This document shows positions 39,973 to 48,609 of a DNA stretch of 64,000 nucleotides, piece by piece. The first letter of the stretch is position 1. Each line of letters starts with the position of its first letter. Made by a program: the position numbers and the translations under genes. The notes under the pieces were generated by a model, which was not told where the DNA came from, did not search any database, and saw nothing but the letters and a program-made list of their open reading frames with translations. Source of the stretch: Desulfobacter postgatei 2ac9 (GTDB lineage Bacteria > Desulfobacterota > Desulfobacteria > Desulfobacterales > Desulfobacteraceae); contig NZ_CM001488.1 of the NCBI RefSeq assembly GCF_000233695.2, forward strand, positions 460,049 through 524,048, in the 5' to 3' direction.

Positions 39973-41447
39973 GCCTCCACCATTTTGAGAAGTTGGTCAT
40001 AACTGCTTAAATCAATGGCCGGGATATGGATATCATCCGGCCCGGCAACAGGGGCATTAGATTTCATAAGCCGCTGGACCGCATCTTTGCTGATCTCATG
40101 GCCTTCATTAATTAAAATCGTCAAGGCATTGTCTACAGCCACTTCACTGTCTTTTGCGGCAAGGTATAGAATCTTCAGATATCTTGACGCAGCGCTTTGA
40201 ACGGTATAGCGCTCTTTTAAGTAATCATACGCGATCCGAAAACGGCTGGTGGGGAACATGTCATTACGATATCGATAATTTTCAAACGCCCCCGGTTTTC
40301 TGACCAAACTGTCAATGATATGCCGGTAATTGACTTTGTACTTCCCTTCCCCCCGTAACCGCGGCAAGGTATCGACCTTTTTTTGCCCGTACCAGATTTC
40401 CAGGTATTCCATGTAAAGGCGGACCTGTATTTTTTCTCCTATAAGCCTGCTGTTCACTGAGTATACGTTGTGATTAACTCGTATGGTACAGCCGGGACCG
40501 ACTTTGAGATCCAGTTTTTTACATGAGTCGATTCGGGTTTTGGGTAGCCGATGCAAAATTTCAAGTTCTTTTGATAGGCGGTCTTTTCGCCCGGCATTCA
40601 GTTGGCAAAACAGTTTGGACAGAAAACACTCATATTCCTCCCGGTCTTTAAAATTCCGGTGGCCTTTTAACAGAAGGGACTGGTCAACAGCCTTTTTAAA
40701 TCGATAATTGCGCTGCTCCACATCACCATTTTCATTGGGACTGGATGGGTTCGTTTTGCAAGGTGTCAGACCGTAATGGTCCATAAGATCCTGATACCTG
40801 CGGGTGAACTCTTCCGGATGGGTCTCCTTGTTAACAGCCGTCGCCAAACAATCTGTACGGTGACGATGGGGAACACCGCCCAAGTTCCATAAGGCATTTT
40901 GCAGGCCATGGCTCAGGCTTTCAAAACTTTCAGAAAAACATATGCTCCCGGTTTCCCAGTTAGAAAAGGTTAAAACAAAATGATAGATCATGTGATCAAA
41001 GGGAACGCCGCCTATGGTGACATCCAGCTTATCCATATGCGTGAAGTCAGACTGGCATAGTTCGCCTGGTTTATGTATTTGTGCAAAGAATATTTCTTTG
41101 CCGGGACCTTCTGTGGCGCGCCAATGCTTGATCCGTCGCTGCAGGGTCCTTAATTGACCATCGGCAAATCGGCCGGGCTGTTTGCGCTGCATATCCTCAA
41201 AAATGGTTTTGGCTTCCAACCCCGGATTTATTGATAACATTTCTTTGATACTATCCCATGCCTCTTCAAACGGATCTTTACGTGTACGCCAGTCGTGCTC
41301 CTGTTGAAGCTCGCTTGGTAATTTACCAATTTCACGGTACTTTCGAGCCGTCTTCTCATCCATACCTGCTTTCATTGCTGCGATCCCGAAATCCTTCTCA
41401 GATTGAATCAACTTGAACAACCTCCTCACTTGTTGGTTTGTTACCAT
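39969..41447 (-). CDS. istA: IS21-family transposase IstA, copy 2
   Basis: 492 residues from the ATG at 41447 with AAGGAG upstream. Intact DDE core as in copy 1. Two residues differ from copy 1: Asp in DKLDVTIGG (Gly in copy 1) and Cys in KLFCQLNAG (Gly in copy 1). Other base differences are silent. Both copies therefore encode full-length proteins, and either could mobilise the other. Confidence 0.95.
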   Translation of the reverse strand: MVTNQQVRRLFKLIQSEKDFGIAAMKAGMDEKTARKYREIGKLPSELQQEHDWRTRKDPFEEAWDSIKEMLSINPGLEAKTIFEDMQRKQPGRFADGQLRTLQRRIKHWRATEGPGKEIFFAQIHKPGELCQSDFTHMDKLDVTIGGVPFDHMIYHFVLTFSNWETGSICFSESFESLSHGLQNALWNLGGVPHRHRTDCLATAVNKETHPEEFTRRYQDLMDHYGLTPCKTNPSSPNENGDVEQRNYRFKKAVDQSLLLKGHRNFKDREEYECFLSKLFCQLNAGRKDRLSKELEILHRLPKTRIDSCKKLDLKVGPGCTIRVNHNVYSVNSRLIGEKIQVRLYMEYLEIWYGQKKVDTLPRLRGEGKYKVNYRHIIDSLVRKPGAFENYRYRNDMFPTSRFRIAYDYLKERYTVQSAASRYLKILYLAAKDSEVAVDNALTILINEGHEISKDAVQRLMKSNAPVAGPDDIHIPAIDLSSYDQLLKMVEA

Positions 41448-41718
41448 CCAAATCACTCCTTCAGTAAAATTTGGATGCTTTTACCATTTTTTTGATTCTT
41501 TAAATTTCGGGAATTTTAATTGTCGTTCGGCGGGAATTATAATTGACGCTGATCAGAAATTGCCTTAAAAAACGCTCTAAACCCCTAACAAGTCTTTTTT
41601 TACCATGATTTTTTAATGAAGGTCTTAAAAGGGGGTCAAGGCTATCTTCTTCATATAGGAGAAAATCAGCAGATACTATGTAGGCGGGCTATCCGAGGGA
41701 ATCCAGATGAACTATTTT

Positions 41719-43400
41719 ACTCGATGATCCAGTTTTTTGGGATTAGACAATGTCACAATATTGGGAAATGTAAAGGCTGGTCAAGTCGATGGTATAATAC
41801 CAACTATTCCAGCTGATATCTCACCCATCGGTTGGCCAGCCTCCACTGAGCAGAATAAAATAAGTTTTACTTGAATACAAGGGTTCCATTGCGATATATG
41901 CTTCATTTCTGCAAATAATAAATGAGGCGGATGTGTTAATAGAGAAGCTGTTGCCGTTTGTTGAAAATTATACCGAGTCACTGAATACTGAGTTAACAGA
42001 GTCTTCCCCTGGGATGACCTTAAGTAAATCACAAAAATTCTGGCTGGGTTTCTGCATCACTGGAATCATTTTAACCAACAGCATCAATTGGACTGCTTTT
42101 TCCCGTATCAGCATAGGACGGTATAAAAAAACAGCACTTTCCTGGATGTTTCGCCATTCTAAAATTGCTTGGGAGCATCTGTTCCACTTCAGTCTCAAAA
42201 TTATTTTCAAAGTATATGGTATCACCAAAGGCGTTGTCAGTATTGATGATTCCGATAAAAAGCGCAGTAAATGCACAACAAAAATTTTTGGCGTCCAACA
42301 AAATAAAAGACAAATCAACAGGCGGTTTTTGCATGGGTCAAGGCTTGGTATTTTTGGTATTGATAACACCGAAAATAACCATTCCAATAGGCTATGGCTT
42401 TCATGTTCCTGATCCAAAAATCAGCGAATGGGTCAAGGAGGATAAAAGGTTAAAAAGGCTGGAGTTCCAAAATCAGAACGCCCGAAAAAGCCGATGCGAT
42501 CAGATGAATATCCAACTATTTCAAGTATTTCTATAGCTCTTTTAAAAACCTTTGTACAGCAACACCCTGAAATAAAAATAGAAGCAATTGTTGCAGATGC
42601 CTTGTATGGTAATGCTGAGTTCATGGATGAGGCTTCAAAAATTGCAGGAAGCGCTCAAGTCATTAGTCAAATAAGGTACAATCAAAATATTTCATTCAAA
42701 AACAGTAAAAAATCAGTGGAAAAATATTTTGAAAATATTCAACCGATTCAAAAAACCATACATATACGCGGAGGCAAAGGGGTTGTTGTACTTATTAAAA
42801 GTGCCAGAATACATGTGTGTGCCCATAGAAAAAAACGATTTGTCATTGCAATAAAATACACTGGAGAAGAGGACTATCGGTACCTTGTCGCTTCGGACCT
42901 GACCTGGCGATATGCTGATATAATAGATGCTTTTACACTCAGATGGTTAGTAGAGGTTTTTATTCAAGACCACAAGGGTAATGAAGGGTGGGGAAATTTG
43001 ACCAAACAACCTGGTAAAGATGGGTCTTACAGAAGTTTGACCCTGAGCCTGTTGGTTGATCATTGTCTCCTCCTTCATCCGGACCAAGTGGCCTCGATAA
43101 ATAACAAACTGCCCGCAAAAACTGTTGGCAGCCTATGTGATATCGTCAAAGTTGACAGCATCTTATCCTTTGTCGAACAAATCATTCACAGTGATGACCC
43201 AGAATCCCATTTCAAGCAGATCTCGGTATTTTTAAAAGAGCATTTTGTAAAGTCAAATGATTCCAAAAAACACATGAATCTAAAACCTTGGGGAAATTAT
43301 CAATCCTCCCCATCATTAAAATATAAAGCATTCTGTTAACATGGGGATAATAACTGGTAGATACGTTCCATGTCAATTTTTAAAAACTGGATCATCGAGT
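41719..43400 (+). mobile_element. IS4-like insertion sequence with a broken transposase gene (1,682 bp)
   Basis: 19-bp perfect terminal inverted repeats ACTCGATGATCCAGTTTTT lie at 41719-41737 and, reversed, 43382-43400. The flanks share TTT, the only duplication visible. The element is 40 bp from the right end of the IS5/IS1182-like element. It has inserted into the last codons of the GGDEF-EAL gene and supplies that gene's present stop codon. Confidence 0.85.
41933..43339 (+). pseudogene. IS4-type DDE transposase, two frameshifts
   Basis: Three frames in succession make one protein. The first runs from 41933 (VLIEKLLPFVENYTES to KGVVSIDDSDKKRSKCTTKI, with the first Asp). The second begins about 42300 (KDKSTGGFCMGQGLVFL to EWVKEDKRLKRL). 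The third begins about 42470 (SDEYPTISSISIALLKTF, then IVADALYGNAEF with the second Asp and RWLVEVFIQDHKGNEGWG with the Glu). Frameshifts lie near 42300 and 42475. The element cannot move by its own transposase unless these are bypassed. Confidence 0.8.
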
Positions 43401-45851
43401 TTTAGCATTTTCCGCAGGTAGATTGGCTTGAAGATAGTTTTTTGACAGATATGCGGTAAATTCCTTAAAAGGCATGGGGCGAGCATAGTAAAATCCCTGG
43501 AACATATCACAGCCTTCTTTTATGAGAAATTCAATCTGTCCTTTTGTTTCAACGCCCTCTGCAATGGTGCTCATGCCCATGGCCTTGGCCATGGCCAGTG
43601 CCGCCTTGACAATGGCTTTTTTAGATTTCTTTTTTTCAATCCCGCTGATAAGAGAACGATCTAATTTCAAAGCTGAAAGTGGGAAATTATTGACTGAATT
43701 CAAGGAGGAATACCCGGTTCCGAAATCATCGAGTTCTATTTTGAGCCCGATATCACACAGTTGATTTAATATAACCTTGGCCCGGTCAATATCCTGGACA
43801 AGGCATGTTTCTGTTAATTCAAATCTAAGGTGTCCCGGATCAACACCGGTTCTATTGATGATGGCCATAACTTTATCCATAAACTTGTCATCCATAAATT
43901 GTCTCGCACTGATGTTTACAGCGATCGAAAACATGAACGGCCGGCGATACCTATCTAATTCTTTCAGATATTGACAGGCCCTTTCCAGAACCCATTCGCC
44001 TATGGGGATAATTAATCCGGTGTTTTCTGCAATGGGGATGAAGGATCCGGGGGATATCATTCCCCCCTCATGAGGCAACCAGCGGATCAGTGCTTCAGCC
44101 GAACATAGACTACCGTTGTTTAGAAATTGAGGCTGAAGGTAAAGTGAAAATTCCTGGTTGTCAATCGCCCGTTTCAGTGCATGGGCCATCTCCGTCTGGG
44201 AATTGACAAGTGCCTGACGTGATTCATTGTAGAAGCAGCATCGATTGCGCCCCAGATCCTTGGCCTCATACATGGCAACATCAGCTCTTTTCAGCACATC
44301 GCTGTCATTTGAATCGGCATCTTTAAAAAGGGTCATACCGATTGACGCAGAGCAATGGTGGGTATGCTCTTCTCGGCCGAGTATATATGCCTGGCCCAGT
44401 GCAAGCCTTATTTTTTCTGCGATCTGCATGGTCTTCTGGGCCCCCGTTGCCTCATCCGAACCGAGCAATTCGAGGACAACCACAAATTCATCGCCGCCAA
44501 GCCTTCCCACGGTGTCTGTTTCACGGACGCAACCAAGCAGTCTTCGGGCAACCTCCACCAACAGGGCATCGCCCACATTATGCCCCCTTGTGTCATTCAG
44601 ACTTTTGAAGTTATCCAGATCCAGCATCAGTATTGCACCATAGTTTTTGGTCCGTCTTGATGTTGTAATGGCATGGGCCAGGCGGTCTTTGATAAGGCGT
44701 CTGTTGGCAAGGCCGGTTAAAGAATCATACAATGCCATTCTTTTTATTTTGTTTTCTGAATTTTTCCGCTCGGTAATGTCTTGGATCGTGCCGACGATTG
44801 TTTCAACCTCGTTTCCGGTCTTATTTAAAATGGCGATATGCTGAAATACCACTCTCTCCTGGCCATCGGGCCTAAGTATACGGTATTCCATGTTCACGGG
44901 TTCATCAGAGTTACGAAGGGTGTGAAACGCCTGTTTTATAACCGCCTGGTCTTCTGGATGAACAACCTCCATGGATGATTTTCGGGTAACAACAAAATTT
45001 TCTTGGGAAACACCGCATATGTCGTAGACCTGATCCGACCATGTCAATTTTCCGGTTTTTAGATTCAATTCCCAGTCACCAACAATGGCAAGTTTCTGGG
45101 CGGTTAAAAGGCGCGTTTGGGTTTTCGTCAGCTGATTTATTGAGGATTCAAGGGATTGGAGCGTTTTTCTCATTTGTAATTCAAAGGGCCTGAATATAAA
45201 CATCAGTTCAATGAGAAGGGCTGTCATGACCGTGAGCCAGATAATCATCTCAAATTTTTCAATTTTTAAAATCGCAGCATGACTAATATTTTCATATTCT
45301 TCAACAGCTGCATCAAGAAGCGGTTCTAAAGCATGAGGGCCGTAGGTTGTCAGAAAAATGTATGCAGCAGAATCAATGTTCAATGTCTGGATATCCGAGT
45401 CATAGATCTGCTGAGCGTGCTCCAGAAACCGGGTCAGAGCCATTTCTAGCCCAACCATGGGATCGTCATATATGGTCATCAGGTTCATATTGGTGACCAT
45501 GGGAATTTTTTTATGTGGATTTCCGTTTCGCAGATCATCATGGGCAGATTTCATTTTATGAATGGTTCTTCCCACTTGGGAACGGGCCAGATCGAATTCC
45601 GACTGATCTGAAGTGGATGCCATTAAACTTGAAAAATAAGCTATCCTATTAGTCAATCCGGATTGGTGGCTGGCAAGATTAATCAGTTTTGCAAAGTCGC
45701 GTTGTTTGGATACGACCGTATACATGGTGATATATGAGGCGGTAGCCAGAAGTGCAATGGCGCTGAGCCCGAAAAGATATCGCAACCTCAAATTTTTTAC
45801 TGTATTGAGATGTATCAAACTGCCTTGTGCCCATCCATAATTGAAAGGCAC
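43392..45851 (-). CDS. Membrane PAS-GGDEF-EAL cyclic-di-GMP protein (last residues altered by IS insertion)
   Basis: 819 residues from a GTG at 45851; the exact start is uncertain. TM1 (about 25-47), a periplasmic helical sensor region (about 50-205) and TM2 (about 206-225) precede a PAS domain (about 255-375, GDWELNLKTGKLTWSDQVYD). The GGDEF domain follows (about 380-545, RLGGDEFVVV) and then the EAL domain (about 560-805, SAEALIRW, ELTETCLVQD, LDDFGTGYSSL, AEGVE). Both catalytic signatures are intact, so synthesis and hydrolysis of c-di-GMP are both possible. The C-terminus NAKTR ends on a TGA inside the terminal repeat of the adjoining insertion. In the reconstructed empty site the gene would end NAKIVHLDSLG. 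Confidence 0.92.
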   Translation of the reverse strand: MPFNYGWAQGSLIHLNTVKNLRLRYLFGLSAIALLATASYITMYTVVSKQRDFAKLINLASHQSGLTNRIAYFSSLMASTSDQSEFDLARSQVGRTIHKMKSAHDDLRNGNPHKKIPMVTNMNLMTIYDDPMVGLEMALTRFLEHAQQIYDSDIQTLNIDSAAYIFLTTYGPHALEPLLDAAVEEYENISHAAILKIEKFEMIIWLTVMTALLIELMFIFRPFELQMRKTLQSLESSINQLTKTQTRLLTAQKLAIVGDWELNLKTGKLTWSDQVYDICGVSQENFVVTRKSSMEVVHPEDQAVIKQAFHTLRNSDEPVNMEYRILRPDGQERVVFQHIAILNKTGNEVETIVGTIQDITERKNSENKIKRMALYDSLTGLANRRLIKDRLAHAITTSRRTKNYGAILMLDLDNFKSLNDTRGHNVGDALLVEVARRLLGCVRETDTVGRLGGDEFVVVLELLGSDEATGAQKTMQIAEKIRLALGQAYILGREEHTHHCSASIGMTLFKDADSNDSDVLKRADVAMYEAKDLGRNRCCFYNESRQALVNSQTEMAHALKRAIDNQEFSLYLQPQFLNNGSLCSAEALIRWLPHEGGMISPGSFIPIAENTGLIIPIGEWVLERACQYLKELDRYRRPFMFSIAVNISARQFMDDKFMDKVMAIINRTGVDPGHLRFELTETCLVQDIDRAKVILNQLCDIGLKIELDDFGTGYSSLNSVNNFPLSALKLDRSLISGIEKKKSKKAIVKAALAMAKAMGMSTIAEGVETKGQIEFLIKEGCDMFQGFYYARPMPFKEFTAYLSKNYLQANLPAENAKTR

Positions 45852-46075
45852 CCTCCGTTTCTTGTTTTGCTATCTGAACGCATTGAAGTAACGTTCTGTG
45901 TTTGGACCGTTAAATACATATTTTTAAACCATCTCATAGTCGGATCGGTTGAATTCTGTACGGCTACTTAAATTTGAGAATAGCAGCAAATTGTTAGAAT
46001 CTTATTAGTTCAAAAAAAGCTGGGGGATATGGGAAATTTCGTGCTGGCATTTTCTACAAGGTTTCATCTGTAATC

Positions 46076-48541
46076 TTAAGACGACTCCCTGCTCTGGTTT
46101 TTAAGATCAAAGTAAAATTTTACGGCAAGGGACAGTGACGCCAGTTTTGACCGTATGGAATCCCCCCTTGATGTCAGAATCAGGGGCATATCACCACACA
46201 GAATAACCCCGGCAAGGGCTGCCCCGGACTGAGTCGTCAGGGTTTTCCACAAAATATTGCCCGAATCAATATCCGGCAGGATCAGCACATCGGCGTTGCC
46301 CCGAATCCGGCCCGTGTAATGCTTCTCTTCGGCAATGCCAACATCCATGGCCACATCCAAAGATAAGGGGCCTTCCACAATGCAGTCGTCCCTGTCTGCA
46401 AAACGGGCCGCAATACGTTCTGCCTCCATGGAGCTGTCCACGCTGCGGTTTACGTTTTCAACGGCAGAAATAACTGCCACCTTGGGTACCTTGATATTCA
46501 GGTTATGCACCACTTTTAATGCATTCTCAAGGATGGCCATACGTTTTTGTTCGTCAGGGTAAGTGTTTAACGCACCGTCTGAAAATGCCAGCAATTTGTT
46601 CCGGGTGGGGATGTCCACAATGGCCGTGTGGCTCATGACCTGGCCTTTTTGGAGTAGACCACTGGATTTTAGGTATTTAAAAACCCCCCTGAGAAGATCT
46701 TCTGTATGGATGCTCCCTTTCATCAGGATATCAACTTTGCCCTGGTCCAAAAGGCTGACAGCTTCTTCTACGGGTGTTTCGGTATCAATGATGGTGTAGT
46801 TGTCATTGTCAATGACAAGGTCGTATTCATAGGCCATCTGGCTGATCTCCTGGAAATCACCAAGGAGAACAAATTTGGAGATGCGGAACTGGCCTTCTTC
46901 ATTGGCCTTTTTAGCCGCCTGGATTGCCTCTTCGTTGCTGGCGCCCACAATGGCGATGGTTGGGGCATAATTTGCTTCGACTGTCAGGTATGCCGCATCA
47001 ATGATATCGTCCAGGGTGGTCAATGGCGCGCCTTTTTTCTTGAACCTGATTTCGCGTTTGAATACGGGGGTGTCAATCAATGTGTCTTCATCATGCCTTC
47101 TTTTTTTAAGGGCATCCCGTTCGGTTTCGTAATCTTTGAGAGACTCAGGGGCATAATATCCCCGGATCTGTCCGGCAGCCAGGGCGTCATGTTCAAAGTA
47201 ACCGGGCATGACCACCACGGGGTAGCGCCCTGCGATATTCTGCTTGACCCGGTGCATCATGTCCGGATTTGAGGCAAGTCCGCCGGTGATTGCCATTACC
47301 CTCACATCTGCCCCGTCGGCAGTAAGCTTGAGCATGCCGCCGGCAATTTTTCTTGCCATAAAGTTTTGAACCAGTTCTATTTTTTTGCGCTGTACCGGGG
47401 TGGCCCCCTGGCGCAGGAATCCGATCATGGCATAGAAATCATTGGTGCCCACAAGGGAGAGAAGACCGCCCCGGCTGTCCAGGATCTGTTCAAGGTCCCG
47501 GATGGAGAGCTCCTTGGATTTGATGGATTTGACAACCCGGTCTATGTCGATGGCACCGCTTCGGCTTGTTGACGGCAGACCGGAATAGGCGTCTATGAGC
47601 ATGGTGACTTGTCCCCGTCGATGCGCGGCAAGGGAGGTGCCCCCGCCTAAATGGGCGGTGACGGCGTTCACATGTTCCGGTGCCTGATTCATCAAAGAGG
47701 CCACAATCCGCCATACCGCCTTGTGACTTAAATAATGTGCTCCGGCACCGTTGCGCTTGATTTTTACAAATCCTGTAACCCGGTCCACCAGATCCAGTTC
47801 ATCACAGACAAAGGGATCTGTGGTCGTCAAAAGCAGGTCCTTTTGACTGCCTGCCATCCGGGCCAGCTCCATACCCATGGGAATACCCATATTGCTGGCA
47901 TGGGACCTCAACGGCGCCTCCACAAGGTCCCTGACCATTTCCGGGACCACCCGGTAGGTTCCGGACGGAATGGGTTTGAGAAATCCTCCCTGGCAGGCAA
48001 TGCCGTCAAAGGAGCCAAGGGGGATTCCGGCGCGGTCCAGATGGGCGGCCACAGCTTTTATCCTGTGGTCTATGCTGTCATCCTCATCGGGAAGGAGATG
48101 TATTTCAAAACGGTGCACCTGTTCCAGACCCTGGTATACGGCAATCCGGGTGGAAACAGTACCCGGATTCAGTAGAAGAAATCGTATATCTCCCTGTTGC
48201 GCTTCCTGGGCCAGGGAAGGACCGAGAAGACGTCGTATCGCGGGGGATTTTTTCTGACCGGCACGTTCCATTTCCAGCATCATGGACAGGGCGTTGCCCA
48301 CAATGGTATTGATTCCGGGGGAAGGGGGGGATTTAATCAGGACCTCGATGACGGCTGAAAGATCACTTTGCATGATCCTGGCATCCAAAGTTTCCATACC
48401 TTGTTTTATCTGTTCTGAAAGATCAGCTAACCATGCTTCACTGGTCACGGTCAAATCTCTTTCAAAGGCGGACATGGAAACATTGATTTTTCCGATTTCA
48501 GCCACTGCTTCAATTATTTTATTACGAAGGTTGGCATTCAC
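46076..48541 (-). CDS. Fused butyrate kinase - phosphate butyryltransferase (acyl-CoA to acyl-phosphate to acid + ATP)
   Basis: 821 residues from a GTG at 48541 with GGGACC upstream. Residues 1-115 are a helical region of unknown role. Residues about 118-465 form an ASKHA acetate/butyrate-kinase domain: LLLNPGTVSTRIAVYQG (phosphate-1), TAHLGGGTSLAAH (about 295), ITGGLASNP (about 419). Residues about 505-815 form a phosphate acetyl/butyryltransferase domain: IVGASNEEAI, DILMKGSIHTEDLLRG (604-619), EGPLSLDVAMDVGIA, ADVLILPDIDSGNILWK (750-766). The two activities together convert a short-chain acyl-CoA, Pi and ADP to acid, CoA and ATP in one cytoplasmic polypeptide. They are normally separate ptb and buk genes. 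An ACS-like gene lies 68 bases upstream in the same direction. The acyl substrate (butyryl, isobutyryl, propionyl) is not determined. Confidence 0.88.
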   Translation of the reverse strand: MNANLRNKIIEAVAEIGKINVSMSAFERDLTVTSEAWLADLSEQIKQGMETLDARIMQSDLSAVIEVLIKSPPSPGINTIVGNALSMMLEMERAGQKKSPAIRRLLGPSLAQEAQQGDIRFLLLNPGTVSTRIAVYQGLEQVHRFEIHLLPDEDDSIDHRIKAVAAHLDRAGIPLGSFDGIACQGGFLKPIPSGTYRVVPEMVRDLVEAPLRSHASNMGIPMGMELARMAGSQKDLLLTTTDPFVCDELDLVDRVTGFVKIKRNGAGAHYLSHKAVWRIVASLMNQAPEHVNAVTAHLGGGTSLAAHRRGQVTMLIDAYSGLPSTSRSGAIDIDRVVKSIKSKELSIRDLEQILDSRGGLLSLVGTNDFYAMIGFLRQGATPVQRKKIELVQNFMARKIAGGMLKLTADGADVRVMAITGGLASNPDMMHRVKQNIAGRYPVVVMPGYFEHDALAAGQIRGYYAPESLKDYETERDALKKRRHDEDTLIDTPVFKREIRFKKKGAPLTTLDDIIDAAYLTVEANYAPTIAIVGASNEEAIQAAKKANEEGQFRISKFVLLGDFQEISQMAYEYDLVIDNDNYTIIDTETPVEEAVSLLDQGKVDILMKGSIHTEDLLRGVFKYLKSSGLLQKGQVMSHTAIVDIPTRNKLLAFSDGALNTYPDEQKRMAILENALKVVHNLNIKVPKVAVISAVENVNRSVDSSMEAERIAARFADRDDCIVEGPLSLDVAMDVGIAEEKHYTGRIRGNADVLILPDIDSGNILWKTLTTQSGAALAGVILCGDMPLILTSRGDSIRSKLASLSLAVKFYFDLKNQSRESS

Positions 48542-48609
48542 TTTTTAGGTCCCTTTTATTTATCGTCAATCATTTTTTTGAGTCCATTAATGGCCCCTGG
48601 GATGGCATG

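Larger units (their letters stand above)
38358..41555 (-). mobile_element. IS21-family insertion sequence, copy 2 (3,198 bp, inverted)
   Basis: Same TGATCA-ended terminal repeats and gene set as the element at 2517-5718, in the opposite orientation. It is flanked by an 8-bp direct repeat GAAATTGC (38350-38357 and 41556-41563), so it transposed here independently. Differences from copy 1 are a handful of substitutions and a shorter G-run in the tail. It lies in the 3' non-coding part of the surrounding insertion sequence. Confidence 0.93.
36832..41678 (+). mobile_element. IS5/IS1182-like insertion sequence with an IS21 copy nested inside
   Basis: Perfect 18-bp terminal inverted repeats TAGTATCTGCTGATTTTC lie at 36832-36849 and, reversed, 41661-41678. 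Removing the nested IS21 element and one 8-bp duplication (GAAATTGC) leaves an element of about 1.64 kb with one transposase gene. The flanks share only TG, so the target duplication is at most 2 bp. It sits precisely at the stop codon of the binding-protein gene. Confidence 0.8.
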
